Positions 24,739 to 35,302 of a stretch of DNA of 64,000 nucleotides are shown in pieces. The DNA is taken from assembly GCA_947179485.1 (NCBI GenBank), contig OX359246.1:50509632-50573631 (forward strand), given 5' to 3'. The DNA is from Allacma fusca. Taxonomy: Eukaryota; Arthropoda; Collembola; Symphypleona; Sminthuridae. The notes under the pieces were generated by a model. It worked only from the letters and a program-made list of their open reading frames with translations. It searched no databases and was not told where the DNA came from. The stretch's first letter is position 1; each line of letters begins with the position of its first letter. The position numbers and the translations under genes were made by a program.

Positions 24739-24948
24739 AATAATCAAGAAATGGTTCCTAAAATGAACAGATTTTAAAAAAGTTAAAACCCGTAGTAAAA
24801 GATTATTCAGGAGTGAATTGGGCAGAGTAACCTCCTCAAGAGACGAAATTCAAGTGTATGGAAAAGAGAAAGGGCCTTTGCATTTATAGCAAAAGGCCGA
24901 GTAACAAAAGTGAAAGGGACGGTCAGGTCCAGTACAGTATATATTAAC
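24738..24948 (-). repeat. LTR, distal part (copy A)
   Basis: About 210 bp matching the reverse complement of 35095-35302, including the TATAAATGC box and the AATAA-type signal, and ending ATCACA at 24738. It borders LINE A2 directly. Confidence 0.8.
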
Positions 24949-24949
24949 C

Positions 24950-26262
24950 AATAGTTGTTGACGTAATGAAAGTCTGCAATGCTGACTTCTTGGAAATCGT
25001 CCATTGCGTTGATTTCCTTCATAAGGGATGTCCAGTTGACCATGGGTTGTAGGTGCCAATTCGTCTTCACAGTTAAGACTGCGTCCAAGGTCTCCTGATG
25101 AGATATGCTGATCCGGGATCCTGAAAACTCCAAATCGTTGATGGTGAAGTTTGTCCTCAGTGGGAAGATCCCCAAATAGTTTGGGCACGTGTTTTTCACA
25201 CCTTCAACGGTAAGATTAGATTCCGGGGAGTAAATATGATATTGGCCATTGTAAAGCTTGATCTGGATGAATTTCAGGTCGTCCAAAGGTTGTCTCTTCT
25301 CGCAGTGGTCGATGCTGTAGTGCTTAGTCTCGTTGGAGCTCTTTTTTCTGGGCATGCATCCTCTTGACGGGACCAGGATGAGGTCGTGCTTGATGGGATG
25401 CTTGACGTTAACCGAGTACACGCATTGATTCACCTCGATAGAATCGCGTTCCTGGGTCCGGTATACTTGATTAGGCACGTCTTATCCCCCTTTCTTGCCA
25501 TCAGGTCGAACGGGTCCGCTTCTACCATTGTGGGATCAGTGCTGACTACCGGTGATGAGAACTCCATGTAGAGTTTGGTACCTTCCTCAGATATGCCACA
25601 TCTTTGGGGTTTTTATCGAGGTGAATGGGACATTGGTCTCCGCACGGAAGCGTCAGGTTGCAATAGTCCAAGAATGCCCCGCTGACGAGCCCTTGCTTCC
25701 ATTCCCCCTTTGGCGTCCTGGATCACTGTCTTTCCAATCAAAATCCGGCTGATAAAATACGAGATGGCGAAGTTTGTCCCAATAGACTTTCCCTTCAGCT
25801 CATCGTGGTCGGCTTGCAGGATGCTTAAGTTGCCCATAGGCTGGTTGATTTCAATGGTTAGGTTCCGGATGCCTTCTTGATTGCTCTTGATTTGCCTTTC
25901 CAGGTCATTGAGCATGTCTCCAACCAGAATCTCCCGATTTTCCAGTGTAGAGTTTAGCTGAGGTGACTGCTGCGGTTGCAGTTCTTCCGGCTCCAAGAGA
26001 AACGCTGGCAACTATAAAAATAACAATTATCAGGATTAAAAGATCAACGAAACGCTTTTGCCGACTTACAAGTTGCGTCCATCGGTTCTGAGGACACATC
26101 ATTTTGAGCTCCTTTACGAATATGCTGTCGTACGCCTGTAGACAGCGTAATCTTGCTTCTTTTGTGAGATCATAATGAAAGCTTGAGTTTCCGATGATGT
26201 CGCAAGGGTTAACAAAGTCCACCTGGAGACTGATCTGGTGGTGGCCTGTAGTAATTGGAGTG
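24950..26262 (-). pseudogene. Envelope glycoprotein remnant, copy A
   Basis: Minus-strand frames show parts of a class I fusion-type envelope: a surface-subunit part, a furin-type site RQKR near 26060, a hydrophobic segment FVDLLILIIVIFIVASVSLG followed by an alanine/threonine-rich stretch (fusion-peptide-like), a heptad coiled coil (LNDLERQIKSNQEGIRNLTI), a cysteine-rich part with LPCGDQCPIHLD, and a long N-glycosylation-rich ectodomain (NETKHYSIDH, ESNLTVEG, TNFTINDLEF). Cell-entry function is inferred from this architecture. Fossil with several breaks; it is homologous to the piece at 33998-34597. Confidence 0.75.
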
Positions 26263-26798
26263 TCGCAATACAATACACATACAATAGGGGGTATGACATA
26301 TAATACACCTACAATATCGGGTATGACATACAATACACATACAATAGGGGGTATGACATACAATACACATACAATAGGGGGTATGACATACAATACACAT
26401 ACAATATCGGGTATTACATACAATACACATACAATATCGGGTATGACATACAATACACATACAATATCGGGTATGACATACAATACACATACAATAGGGG
26501 ATATGACATACAATACACATACAATAAGGGGTATGACATACAATACACATACAATAGGGGGTATGACATACAATACACATACAATAGGGGGTATGACATA
26601 CAATACACATACAATATGGGGTATGACAAACAATACTTATATAATAGGGGGTATGACATACAGTACACATACATTACAGGCATGTATCAGATAAAAGGGT
26701 CATTCAAATAAATGTAATATCAGTCATACATGATTCCAATAAATATGTAATAGCATAACGAGTATACAAGACATGGTCATAATTATTATGTAATCACA
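26262..26798 (-). repeat. LTR, proximal part with long minisatellite (copy A)
   Basis: Starts TGTGATTA (26798, minus strand), matches 34652-34780 for about 110 bp, then passes into ~14 tandem copies of the 30-bp unit (26270-26690). Confidence 0.8.
26265..26690. repeat. 30-bp minisatellite, ~14 copies
   Basis: The unit is CATACAATACACATACAATA plus a ten-base part, mostly GGGGGTATGA or TCGGGTATGA. Period 30 bp, only a few substitutions between copies. All six frames lack stops over long runs, so large open frames cross it; these are by-products of the repeat. It lies inside the U3-side part of the LTR. Confidence 0.95.
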
Positions 26799-26800
26799 CT

Positions 26801-27140
26801 GCCTGAGCTTCAATACTGAAGCGTTCAATCGCATTGATTTGGCCATGACTCTTGATTTCCGAATTGCTCAAATAGTTTCCAAAATTAATTGTACACTGTC
26901 CAGAAGTTTCCCTGAGAATACCCTTAATACTTCTAAGTGAATCCAAATTCAAAATTAAAACTGCAAAAACACCTAACGCTCTAGCTACCATGTGATGAAA
27001 TATGAATTAATCAATTTAATGAAAAGCTCTATTGACAGTGTTAAATTAATTTTGAAAACTTTTTGAGCAATTCGGAAATCAAGAGTCATGGCGAAATCAA
27101 TGCGATTGGACGCTTCAGTATTGAAGCTCGGGGAGGCTTC
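26801..27140. repeat. Inverted repeat of leader and gag start
   Basis: The leader and first gag codons of copy A (minus, about 26801-26900) face the same segment of copy C (plus, about 27045-27140): both include GCAATTCGGAAATCAAGAGT followed by ATGGC and AAATCAATGCGATTG. The arms are ~95 bp, about 90 percent identical by eye, with a ~150-bp spacer. Confidence 0.85.
26977..26990 (-). promoter_or_regulatory. Primer-binding site, initiator-Met type
   Basis: TGGTAGCTAGAGCG lies directly after the LTR end ATCACA. It resembles the complement of the 3' end of eukaryotic initiator Met tRNA (TGGTAGCAGAGG) with one extra base, as used by many copia elements for priming reverse transcription. Confidence 0.6.
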
Positions 27141-28676
27141 CTTCTCAAGATGGGAGTTTCAGATCAACCTGGTGCTGGAATCCCATGAACTATTGGATAT
27201 AGTCAACGGAACGGAGAGGTGCCCGAGGGATGTTGCGGATCAGCTAGCATGGAAGAAGGATGTGGAGGCCTGATATATAATCTCTGCCACACTGAACAAC
27301 GAGAATATGGGCCACATCTACGCCTGCCGAACAGCAAAGGAGATGTTCGACAAGTTGTAGGAAGTCAACTCGAATTCAAGTACGCACAACAAGCAGTACA
27401 CGCTGAGGAAATTTATGAATTTCCGAGTACTGCCGGATGAGTCACCGGTCAAAGCAATGCAGCAGGTCGAAGCTATTGCGAAGTCCCTGGATGAAATGGA
27501 TATCAAGCCTTCTGACGAGATGATAATTGAGAAAATTGTCTCCAGCCTCCCGGACGAGTACAAAGGATTTCAGATGGCCTGTCACACGCTGCCGGCAGAT
27601 ATGCAGACAAAGGCAAATCTCTTATCCTCAGTGAAGAAGCCCGAGTTTAAACTCAACAGCAGGTGAGAAGAGGAGGACGCGGACAGCAAAGAGGAAGTAG
27701 TCAAAGCATTCCGCTTTCAGAGCAAACGGCCAGATCGGAGGCGCCACGATGGTGCAAAGGACCCCAAGGCCCAGAGGAAGTGCTACAATTGCGGAAAACT
27801 TGGAAACTTCAAACGGGAATGCCCAACACTCGACAAGGATGAGGACGAGGATAACGCATCATTTGTACTTGCTTTCAGCCTCAACGTACGCGAACCTGAG
27901 CTTCCCAGGATCTCCATTAGGACTGAAATCTTCGAGGAACCACGTTTAACTTCAACTTCTCCGACTACGAAGTCACCAGGCAACGGAAAGCAGTTGCAGC
28001 CGTGGATCAGCGATTCAGGAGCCACGAGGATTATTTGCGGCGAACTCATGTGGTTCTCAAGCTTCCAGCTATACTCGGAACAGGATGCGCTAAATGTTAA
28101 TTTCGGCAACATGACGTCATCTGTAGCTGCTGGGATAGGAACCGTCACCCTGGATTCGTTTATGGGAGGGAAATGGCGGCAATGCACAATCTTAGATGTG
28201 CTGTACATCCCAGGTTAACCTGTTTTCAGAGGTTGTTATGGCCAGGAAAAATTACAGGATAATTCGGGACATGGATGCAACAACCTTCTACCAGAATCGA
28301 ACTCTATCTGCCCTGGTTGCCTACCCAAACGACGATGGCTACGTTATGCAGTTCCGGGAAACACAACAATCACTGGATATCGAGCTACACAAGGAGAACA
28401 AACCGGGATTCTCGAATAGTAATCCCACGTACTACCAATCTGTTACACCGTTTCAACCGCGCGAAGTGGATCTAGAAGTTTCGGATGCTGAAACTGAATA
28501 CTACGAGCCAACCAAGCGACCCAGTAAGGATGCCTTTGATGACGCTAAGATTGAGGGAAAGTGGATTCCACGAGGAAGACCACTGAAAAGACGCCAACCA
28601 ACACCCGAGACTGACTCTACCAGGAACAAAAGAAGACGGATCAATCAGCAATCTCAACGACATCAAATCAAGAAAA
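27088..28676 (+). pseudogene. Ty1/copia gag-protease region, copy C
   Basis: Parts in order on the plus strand: an N-terminal UBN2-type Gag (MAKSMRLDASVLKLGEASFS, RWEFQINLVLESHELL), Gag middle with FRVLPDESPVKAMQQVEAIA and IVSSLPDEYKGFQMA, a CCHC zinc knuckle CYNCGKLGNFKRECP near 27781, an aspartic protease active site SDSGATRIICGEL near 28008 with a downstream LDVLYIPG, then the pre-integrase stretch NYRIIRDMDATTF and a basic linker (RGRPLKRRQPT). Together these identify Ty1/copia. The copy is broken and incomplete and is followed by a satellite fragment. Confidence 0.9.
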
Positions 28677-28776
28677 GTGCTTGCTGAGCTCGTCCAAATC
28701 TACTCAAACTTTGGGAATACTTTAGGGCAGTCTGCCAAAGCTCAATTCTCGTATTTGAGATGAATCGAAAAATGTG
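28677..28776 (+). repeat. Isolated ~100-bp fragment of the satellite monomer
   Basis: GTGCTTGCTGAGCTCGTCC, ACTTTGGGAATACTTTAGGG and CAGTCTGCCAAAGCTCAATT followed by a TTTGAGATGAATCG block match the ~145-bp satellite of 36.1-38.8 and 50.5-64 kb in the same order. It is a single, partial monomer 7.3 kb from the nearest array, at the end of copia copy C. Confidence 0.9.
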
Positions 28777-28940
28777 ATGACAAAATAGTAATCCTACATT
28801 ATTTTTGTTTTGTCTAGGATCCGTTATTGATTCTGTTATTATGATCCTTAATAGTCTTAGTATGTCCTTGATATAGGTATATGTCATGTCTGTAATATCC
28901 CATTGTTGAAATGTGATATTCAGCATTTATATTTATTGTA
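28777..28940. repeat. Third copy of the dispersed ~200-bp repeat
   Basis: Matches 22040-22215 (AGTAATCCTACATTATTTT, ATGATCCTTAATAGTC, TTGATATAGGTATATGTCAT). It is cut by the (TTGA)n end of LINE A3 at TTTATTGTA. Confidence 0.75.
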
Positions 28941-31262
28941 TCAATCAATCAATCAATTGACCAAACAAGGGTCAGTTTTATTTCATTTGGGACTAACCCA
29001 TCATGAACATTTATACTACTTTTCATATAATCAAAAATGTAGTAACAAAAAAGTTTTATACAGTTTGTGTTGGAGTTGTTTAAAGACCGTAACTAAGGAT
29101 CAAATCATTATTCTGAATGTTGTGCTTAAGTCTAAGGGATTAAGTTTGCTTACATACTAACAAGAAGTGATTTAAGTCATATAATCGCGGTGGTCCGCAA
29201 TAATGACATACACTGTTATCAAATATAATTTGCTGATATTTGTGAGCAATCATGCCACAATTTGTTCGAATTTGAGCAATAATACGTTTAAATATAAAAC
29301 TAGTATTTGCATTCAGGTAAAGTTTGTTATTTATATTATAAGCATGTTTATAAATAGGGTTACTTAGAACAGACGACCCGCTGGATGTCATCCTCGTACC
29401 CGGATTCGTTAATTGCAATAAGTATTTTACTAATATTAGCATACAGAGTATGACATTGTTGTATGAAAATATACTGGAAGCCATATTTTTTCAACATGTC
29501 CTCGATAGCTTTTAGCCAGTTGTACTTTGGGTGTAAGGAGTTTTGACAATGCAATTGGAGGAGTCTGTTATAACAAATTTTAGGGAGACGAGAGTCCTCC
29601 ATTAAGAGGATTCTAAATCAGAATCTTAGTAAATCTGAGACTACGCGCTGTCTAATCTGACGACGACCAGTTTCAATTCTAATTACATAATTTGGGGTGT
29701 GACGAGGAAGTCTTAAAACTCGCTTAAGGTAGTACGATTGAATACGCTCAATGTAATTTGTATTTATATAATTAGCACACCATATAGGGGATGCATATAA
29801 TAATGTTGAGGTACATATAGTGTCAAACAGCTTACACCTTCCCGCCCATGAGCACATGTTACTCCTTTGACCTAATTCAAGGACGGTTGACATTGATGAT
29901 TTCGCTTTGGAGATCCTATCCTTAAGTGCATAAAATAAACCGGAAGATGAAAAAACAACTCCAAGATATGTGTAACGTTTTACAATTTCAACCGGGTTAT
30001 TGTTAAGAAACCACTTATGAGATTTACACAATACACCTCCCTTCCTGAAGACAATGATTTTTGTTTTACCTAAGTTAATGACGAGATCATTTAGAAGGCA
30101 GTATTGGGCAAGTACATCCATTTTGTGTTGTAATTAAATTTTGCTATCAGCTAAAGTAACCGTATCATCCGCTAAAAGCAGGTTAATAATTGATTGCTTT
30201 CCGCCTAAACTCACAGGTTTGCATCTTTTGTTGATCATAAAACTATCCAAAACACTAATGTACAAGGCAAATAGTAAGGGACTCAAGATTTCGCCTGGCA
30301 GTACACCCTGGGTTACATCAAAGAATTTAGAATATCCCTCAATAGTTCTAACCCGCATTCTCGCTTTACAATAAATTGAGCGCATAATATTTAAAACCCT
30401 GGCACTTACCCCTAGTACATGTAACTTGTGTCATAATTTATCATGTGAAATACTGTCAAAAGCTCTCTCAAAGTCGATAAACAACGCGATTAGTTTCCCC
30501 CAGTGTGTCTGAGCTTACATTGGATAATTGCCATTAGAGAATAGATTTGGTCTAGGCAGCCTCTGCCTTGCCTAAAGCCAGCTTGACTCTCAGGGAGCTT
30601 ACCATTTGACTCCGCCCATGAAGATAGACGCTTTGCAATTAAAGAGGTGAAAAGTTTGGTAAGTGTTTATCAGGGCTTTTCCTCTGTAATTAGCAGATAA
30701 ATCTCTGTCGCCCTTTTTAAATAGCATTACGAGCTATATTTCAGACCATACCATAGGGGAATCCCCTGAAGTAAATGCTGAATTATATATTCGTAGTAAG
30801 CAATACAAGATATTGTCAGGGAGACGCTTTAGAACTATATTGGGAATACAATCGGGTCCTGGAGATTTACCTAAGCTTAGGTTGTTAATACAAACATTTA
30901 GTTCATCTATAGAGAAGGGTCTATCCATATCATTACAGGAATTAAAAAATATCTCGTATACGTCCGCGACTGGCCTCATCGGCATAATTTCCCCATAAAA
31001 GGATTCCCACTGATTGACATTGTCAGTATTTTGTAATTATTTCTGCTGGTAGTAAAACTTTCGCGACTGCGGTCACTTTTTAACTTACGGTAATATTTGT
31101 AACTGGAATTCACTCTTTTAAGTGCCAACTTGCATTCAGCATCAAACCAGGGTTTACTTCTAATTTGAAAAGAGATAATCGGAACCTGCTTTACAATGCT
31201 TTATTCTTCAGCAGTATATTCAATTAAGCGTATAAACTCTAAAGGAATTAAAGTTATCGCAT
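28941..31262 (-). mobile_element. LINE family A, copy A3
   Basis: Minus-strand, 5'-truncated: it begins near 31262 in the region between endonuclease and RT (KRVNSSYKYYRKLKSDRSRE type), then RT with SIDELNVCINNLSLGKSPGP, FEREL and FDSIS-type motif A near 30470, GEILSPLLFALYISVLDSFM and LLADDTVTLADSK (30134-30385), QYCLLNDLVINLGKTKIIVF (29618-30121), thumb, and a C-terminal CHYCGPPRLYDLNHFLLVC zinc motif near 29190. The 3' UTR ends in (TTGA)n at 28941-28956. The endonuclease is absent. Frame breaks occur near 30720, 30500, 30130, 29610 and 29370. Confidence 0.9.
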
Positions 31263-31263
31263 T

Positions 31264-31483
31264 GTGTGATTGCATATTAATTATGATCATTTCTTGTATA
31301 CTCGTTATACTATTACATATTTATTGGAATCATTTATGACTGAAATTACATTTATTTGAGTGGAATTTTATCTGATATATGCCCGTTTTGTGTCATACCC
31401 CCTAATGTATGTGTACTGTATGTCATACCCCCTATTGTATGTGTATTGTATGGCATACCCCCTATTGTATGTGTATTGTATTT
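31264..31483 (+). repeat. LTR fragment with three minisatellite copies
   Basis: Starts TGTGATTGCATATTAATT, follows the LTR of 34652 for ~120 bp and passes into about three 30-bp minisatellite units (31395-31480). It is wedged between LINE A3 and LINE A4. Confidence 0.85.
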
Positions 31484-33997
31484 ACATCATAAACGTGTTT
31501 ATATATAGGGTTGCTAGTAGAATGAACCACCCTCTGAATATCATTCTCATAATCATTCATTAATTGCAATAAGAATTTTAGAAATGTTAGCATACAAGGT
31601 ATAGGGACACTGCTGTGTAAATATATATTGGAAGCCATACATGGAAAGAGTGTCCTCAATACCTTTTAACCAATTATACTTTAGGTGTAAGGACTTTTGG
31701 GTGTGTAACTGCAAGAGCAAATTGTAACAAATTTTAGGGAGTGTCACCCTTCATTAATTAAATCCTAAACCAGAACTTGAGTAGGTCCGAGACAACCCGA
31801 TGTCTCAGTTGACGACGTCCAGTCTCTATTCTTACTATATAGTTGGGCGTACATCGTGGAAGTCTTAGAACCCGCTTAAGATGGTATGTTTGAATACGTT
31901 CAATATAATCTAAGTTTACATAATTGACACACCATATTGGAGCAGCATACAGTAATGTTGAAGTACAAATGGAGTCGAACAGCTTGCATCTACCATCCCA
32001 GGAGTACATGTTACTGTTTTGACCAAGTTCAATTACCTTTACAAGTGATGTTCTGGCTTTGGAGATCATATCATTAAGGGCCTCATAAAATACACCGGAA
32101 GAGGAGAATATAATACCTAGGTAAGTATAGGTTTTTACAATTTCAACGGGATTATTATTTAGAAACCAACGATGTGAACTACACAGTTTACCTCCCTTCC
32201 TAAACACGATAATTTTTGTTTTGCTTAAATTTATAACGAGATCGTTCTGTGAACAATAATTGGCAACTACGTTAATTTTTTTCTGTAGGGAAATCTTGCT
32301 ATCAGCCAGAGTGACAGTGTCATCGGCTAAGAGTAAATTTACAACAGGGTAAAACTTAAAACCTGCTTTACTTTCAGGGAGCTTTCCGTAAGTCTCGGGC
32401 TATAAGTTCAGACGCTTTGCAATAAGAGGTAAACAATTTGGTTATTGTGTTAATAAGAGCTATTCCTCTCTAGTTTGCTGGTAGGTCTCTCTCCCCCTTT
32501 TTGAAAAGCATCGCGACTTCTATTTCTGACCATACATGTGGGGAAGTGCCTGTCGCGAGTGCTGAGTTGAATATTCTGAGTAAGCATATGAGTATATTAT
32601 CAGGAAGCTGCTTTAACATTATACTGGGAATACAGTCAGGACCCGGTGATTTGCCAGTAGATAAGCAGACAATGCACGATTTTAATTCGTCTATAGAAAA
32701 GGGCCTATCCATATCGGGATTATTGTTAAAAAACACCTCAGATATTTCAGCTACTGATCTTATTGGCATCACATTCTCATAAAATAACTCCCACTAAGAA
32801 ATTTTATACAGTTTACATTGCCACTAGATGTTCTATACATACGTATTGTTCCCCAGAACTCCGTACTACTCTTACAATTAGCTAATAACTTCTGAACTAG
32901 TTTAAACCTATCCTGTTTTTTCCTCTTGACAAGGTTTTTATATTCATGCTTACGACAAAAGTATATCTCACGACTGCGATCGCTTTTAAACTTACGGTAA
33001 TACAAGTAACTAGAGTTCACTCTGTTCACTGCTACTTTACACGCACTATCAAACCAAGACTTATTATTAATTTGGGAAGAGATAATAGGTACTTCCTTAA
33101 CAACATTTGAGATTTGGGCACTATATTGAATTGCGCGCATTAGATCATCGTAACTTTCAATATTAGTGACATCTATTTGTTTTAATGAATTAACAAAGGA
33201 TTTGAAGTTGTCGCCTTTACACTCATATTTTGCTTTCATAGCTTTACAATTCTGGGATTCTTTAGATAAGGATAACGAGATTTTACAAGGTAGATGGTCG
33301 CTAAGAGTAATGCCAATACTGAAATCCGTAATACGGTTGACAAACAATGCATTAGCAAAACATAGGTCTACTGTACTTTGATCTCGATCTACATAAGTGT
33401 ATTCACCGCTTACATCCGACTTACTCCTACTGTTAACTACAATGAACCCATATTCCTCAATTACATTTAACAAATAATTACCGTTTGCATTCGTAACACA
33501 ATCGCAACTTACTCTATTGTAGTTTAATCTAGAATTATCGAGTATTTGTGTACTGACAGGTATCTGATTCATATTTCCAACTCTACAGTTAAAATCGCCC
33601 AATAGCAATATCTCATCACCTACATAGCCTGCTAGGCACTCAAACAGTTCATAAAAAAGGTACCTGTTACATTGTGGTGGGAAATAGCAGAATACGACAA
33701 TGAATTGTACTGACGTTTTCAGGTGAGTAGCTTTGATTATGGCAAAGTATCGGCTTGAGGTGATGAGTGTTGCCTTGAATTCGGACTTTGAGAAGAATAG
33801 AGACATCCCTCCACTGGGTCTTCCAATTTGAACAGATCTGTGAGCACTTATAGTAAAAGTTGTATAATTAGTAAGGTACTTAGGATAAACATAGTTTACA
33901 TTCTCAATGTACGTTTCACTTAGACATATTATATCATTAGACAAAACATTTGTAAGGTCCTTATCATTTACGTTATGGAATGGGAACCGTATACCGT
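31484..33997 (-). mobile_element. LINE family A, copy A4 (endonuclease plus RT)
   Basis: The most informative copy. A 443-residue open frame (34100-32769, minus) contains a near-complete APE endonuclease: NDIICLSETYIENV, GRPSGGMSLFFSKSEF, EILLLGDFNCRVGN, STVDLCFANALF and GITLSDHLPCKISL, then the linker KYYRKFKSDRSRE type. Its first ~35 residues are not LINE; they are antisense envelope sequence read through the junction near 33997. RT follows (32470-32772), but about 150 residues holding motifs A and B are missing at 32345-32350, where PESKAGF-type sequence runs into VNLLLADDTVTLADSK. The thumb (31758-32207) is open. The 3' end is cut at 31484 and lacks the (TTGA)n tail. Confidence 0.9.
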
Positions 33998-34597
33998 ATA
34001 CAAGACGTGCCTCATCAAGTATACCGGACCCAGGAATGCTATTCTCTCGGAGGTGAACCAATTTGTTTACTCGGTCAACGTAAAGCATCCCATCAAGCAC
34101 GATCTCATCCTGGCCCTATCCAGAGGATGCATGCCCAGGACGAAGAGCTCTAATGAGACTAAGCACTTCAGCATCGACCATTCAACCTAACCGTTGAAGG
34201 AGTCGAAAACAGCTGTCCAAACGATGTGGTCATCTTCCCAATGAGGACGAACTTCACCATCAACGACTTGGAGTTTTCTGGATCCCGGATCAGCATATCT
34301 CATCAGGAAACATTGGACCCAGTCTTTACTGTGAAGACAAATTGGCATCCCCAACCAATGGTCAACTGGACCTCGCTTATGAAAGAAATTAACGCAACGG
34401 ACGATTTCCAAGAAGTCAGCATAGCAGACTTCCATTACATCAACAACTATTGGTCAACAATTGGATGTGTATCAATTATTTTCTTGATGGCCATTGTACT
34501 CATCTGCATGCTAAGAAGACGGAACAATGAACCTTTGAGGGTCTCCGTCTTAGCTACACCTCGTGCTGATAATATACAAATGCGTGCTATCAATTAA
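33998..34597 (+). pseudogene. Envelope glycoprotein C-terminal remnant, copy B
   Basis: Plus-strand frames match the distal two thirds of the copy A ectodomain (EVNQFVYSVNVKHPIKHDLI, RTNFTINDLEFSGSRISISH, NWTSLMKEINATDDFQEVSI) and continue into a transmembrane anchor (IGCVSIIFLMAIVLICML, about 34460-34515), a basic RRRN border and a ~30-residue cytoplasmic tail. The TAA at 34595 lies 54 bp before the LTR, the retroviral position for env. Its 5' side is cut by LINE A4. Fossil fragment. Confidence 0.85.
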
Positions 34598-34642
34598 ATC
34601 ATCTCATCGTGTTTGTCTACGTTCTTGTTTATATTTGTGATT

Positions 34643-34651
34643 GAGGGAAAG
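34643..34651 (+). promoter_or_regulatory. Polypurine tract before the 3' LTR
   Basis: GAGGGAAAG directly precedes TGTGATTAC, the start of the LTR. A purine run at this place primes plus-strand DNA synthesis in LTR elements. Confidence 0.7.
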
Positions 34652-35302
34652 TGTGATTACATATTAATTATGATCATGTCTTGTATACTCGTTGTTATGC
34701 CAATACATATTTATTGGAACCATGTATGACTGATATTACATTTATTTGAATGACCCATGATACATGCCTGTAATGTATCTTTACTGTCATACCCCCTATT
34801 GTATGTGTATTGTACGTCATACCCCCTATTGTATGTGCACTGTATGTCATACCCCCTATTGTATGTGTATTGTATGCCATACCCCCTATTGTATGTGTAT
34901 TGTATGCCATACCCCCTATTGTATGTGTAATGTATGTCATACCCCCTGTTTACACGTGTCAAGTAATATTTGTATGGCCCCAGTACTGTGTACTGGAATA
35001 CCCTTTCTAAACCTAATGGTATGACTAATCCCAGTTCCTGGAATTAGGGCTTAGCCTTTTTATATGCCATGACTCATAGCAGGCAATCCCAAATATTGTA
35101 CTGGACCTGCCCGTCCCTTTCACTTTTGTTACTCGGCCTTTTGCTATAAATGCAAAGGCCGTTTCTCTTTTCCATACACTTGAATTTTGTCTCTTGAGAA
35201 GGTTACTCTGCCCAATTCACTCCTGAATAAACTTTTACTACGGTTTTTGAACTTTGTTGAAATCTGTTCATTTTACGAACCATTTCTGGATTATTCATCA
35301 CA
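34652..35302 (+). repeat. Long terminal repeat, complete (copy B)
   Basis: 651 bp from TGTGAT to ATCACA, a perfect 6-bp terminal inverted repeat with the canonical TG...CA. It contains 5-6 copies of the 30-bp minisatellite (about 34780-34950), a TATAAA box at 35145-35150 and an AATAAA at 35226-35231. Envelope sequence precedes it; copia gag sequence follows it directly. Confidence 0.9.
34780..34950. repeat. 30-bp minisatellite, 5-6 copies, inside the LTR
   Basis: Same unit as at 26265-26690, in the same orientation relative to the LTR, upstream of the TATA box. Confidence 0.95.

Larger units (their letters stand above)
24738..26998 (-). mobile_element. Env-bearing copia-type retroelement, scrambled copy A
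   Basis: Read on the minus strand: an LTR-end stub (ATCACA at 26991-26996), an initiator-Met-like primer site (TGGTAGCTAGAGCG, 26990-26977), leader and first gag codons (ATG at 26846), an LTR start (TGTGATTA from 26798) with a long 30-bp minisatellite, most of an envelope gene (about 26262-24950) and the last ~210 bp of an LTR (24948-24738). The order is not that of an intact provirus, so this is a rearranged, broken fossil. High similarity to copy B suggests a moderate age. Confidence 0.8.

Noticed and set aside
26265-26690. CRISPR array
   Set aside because: The 30-bp units follow one another directly without unique spacers, and the sequence is animal.
26194-26694. Long open frames on both strands with a 10-residue repeat (for example GMTYNTHTI)
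   Set aside because: They come from the 30-bp minisatellite, whose length is a multiple of three and which lacks stops in several frames. They lie inside the LTR.
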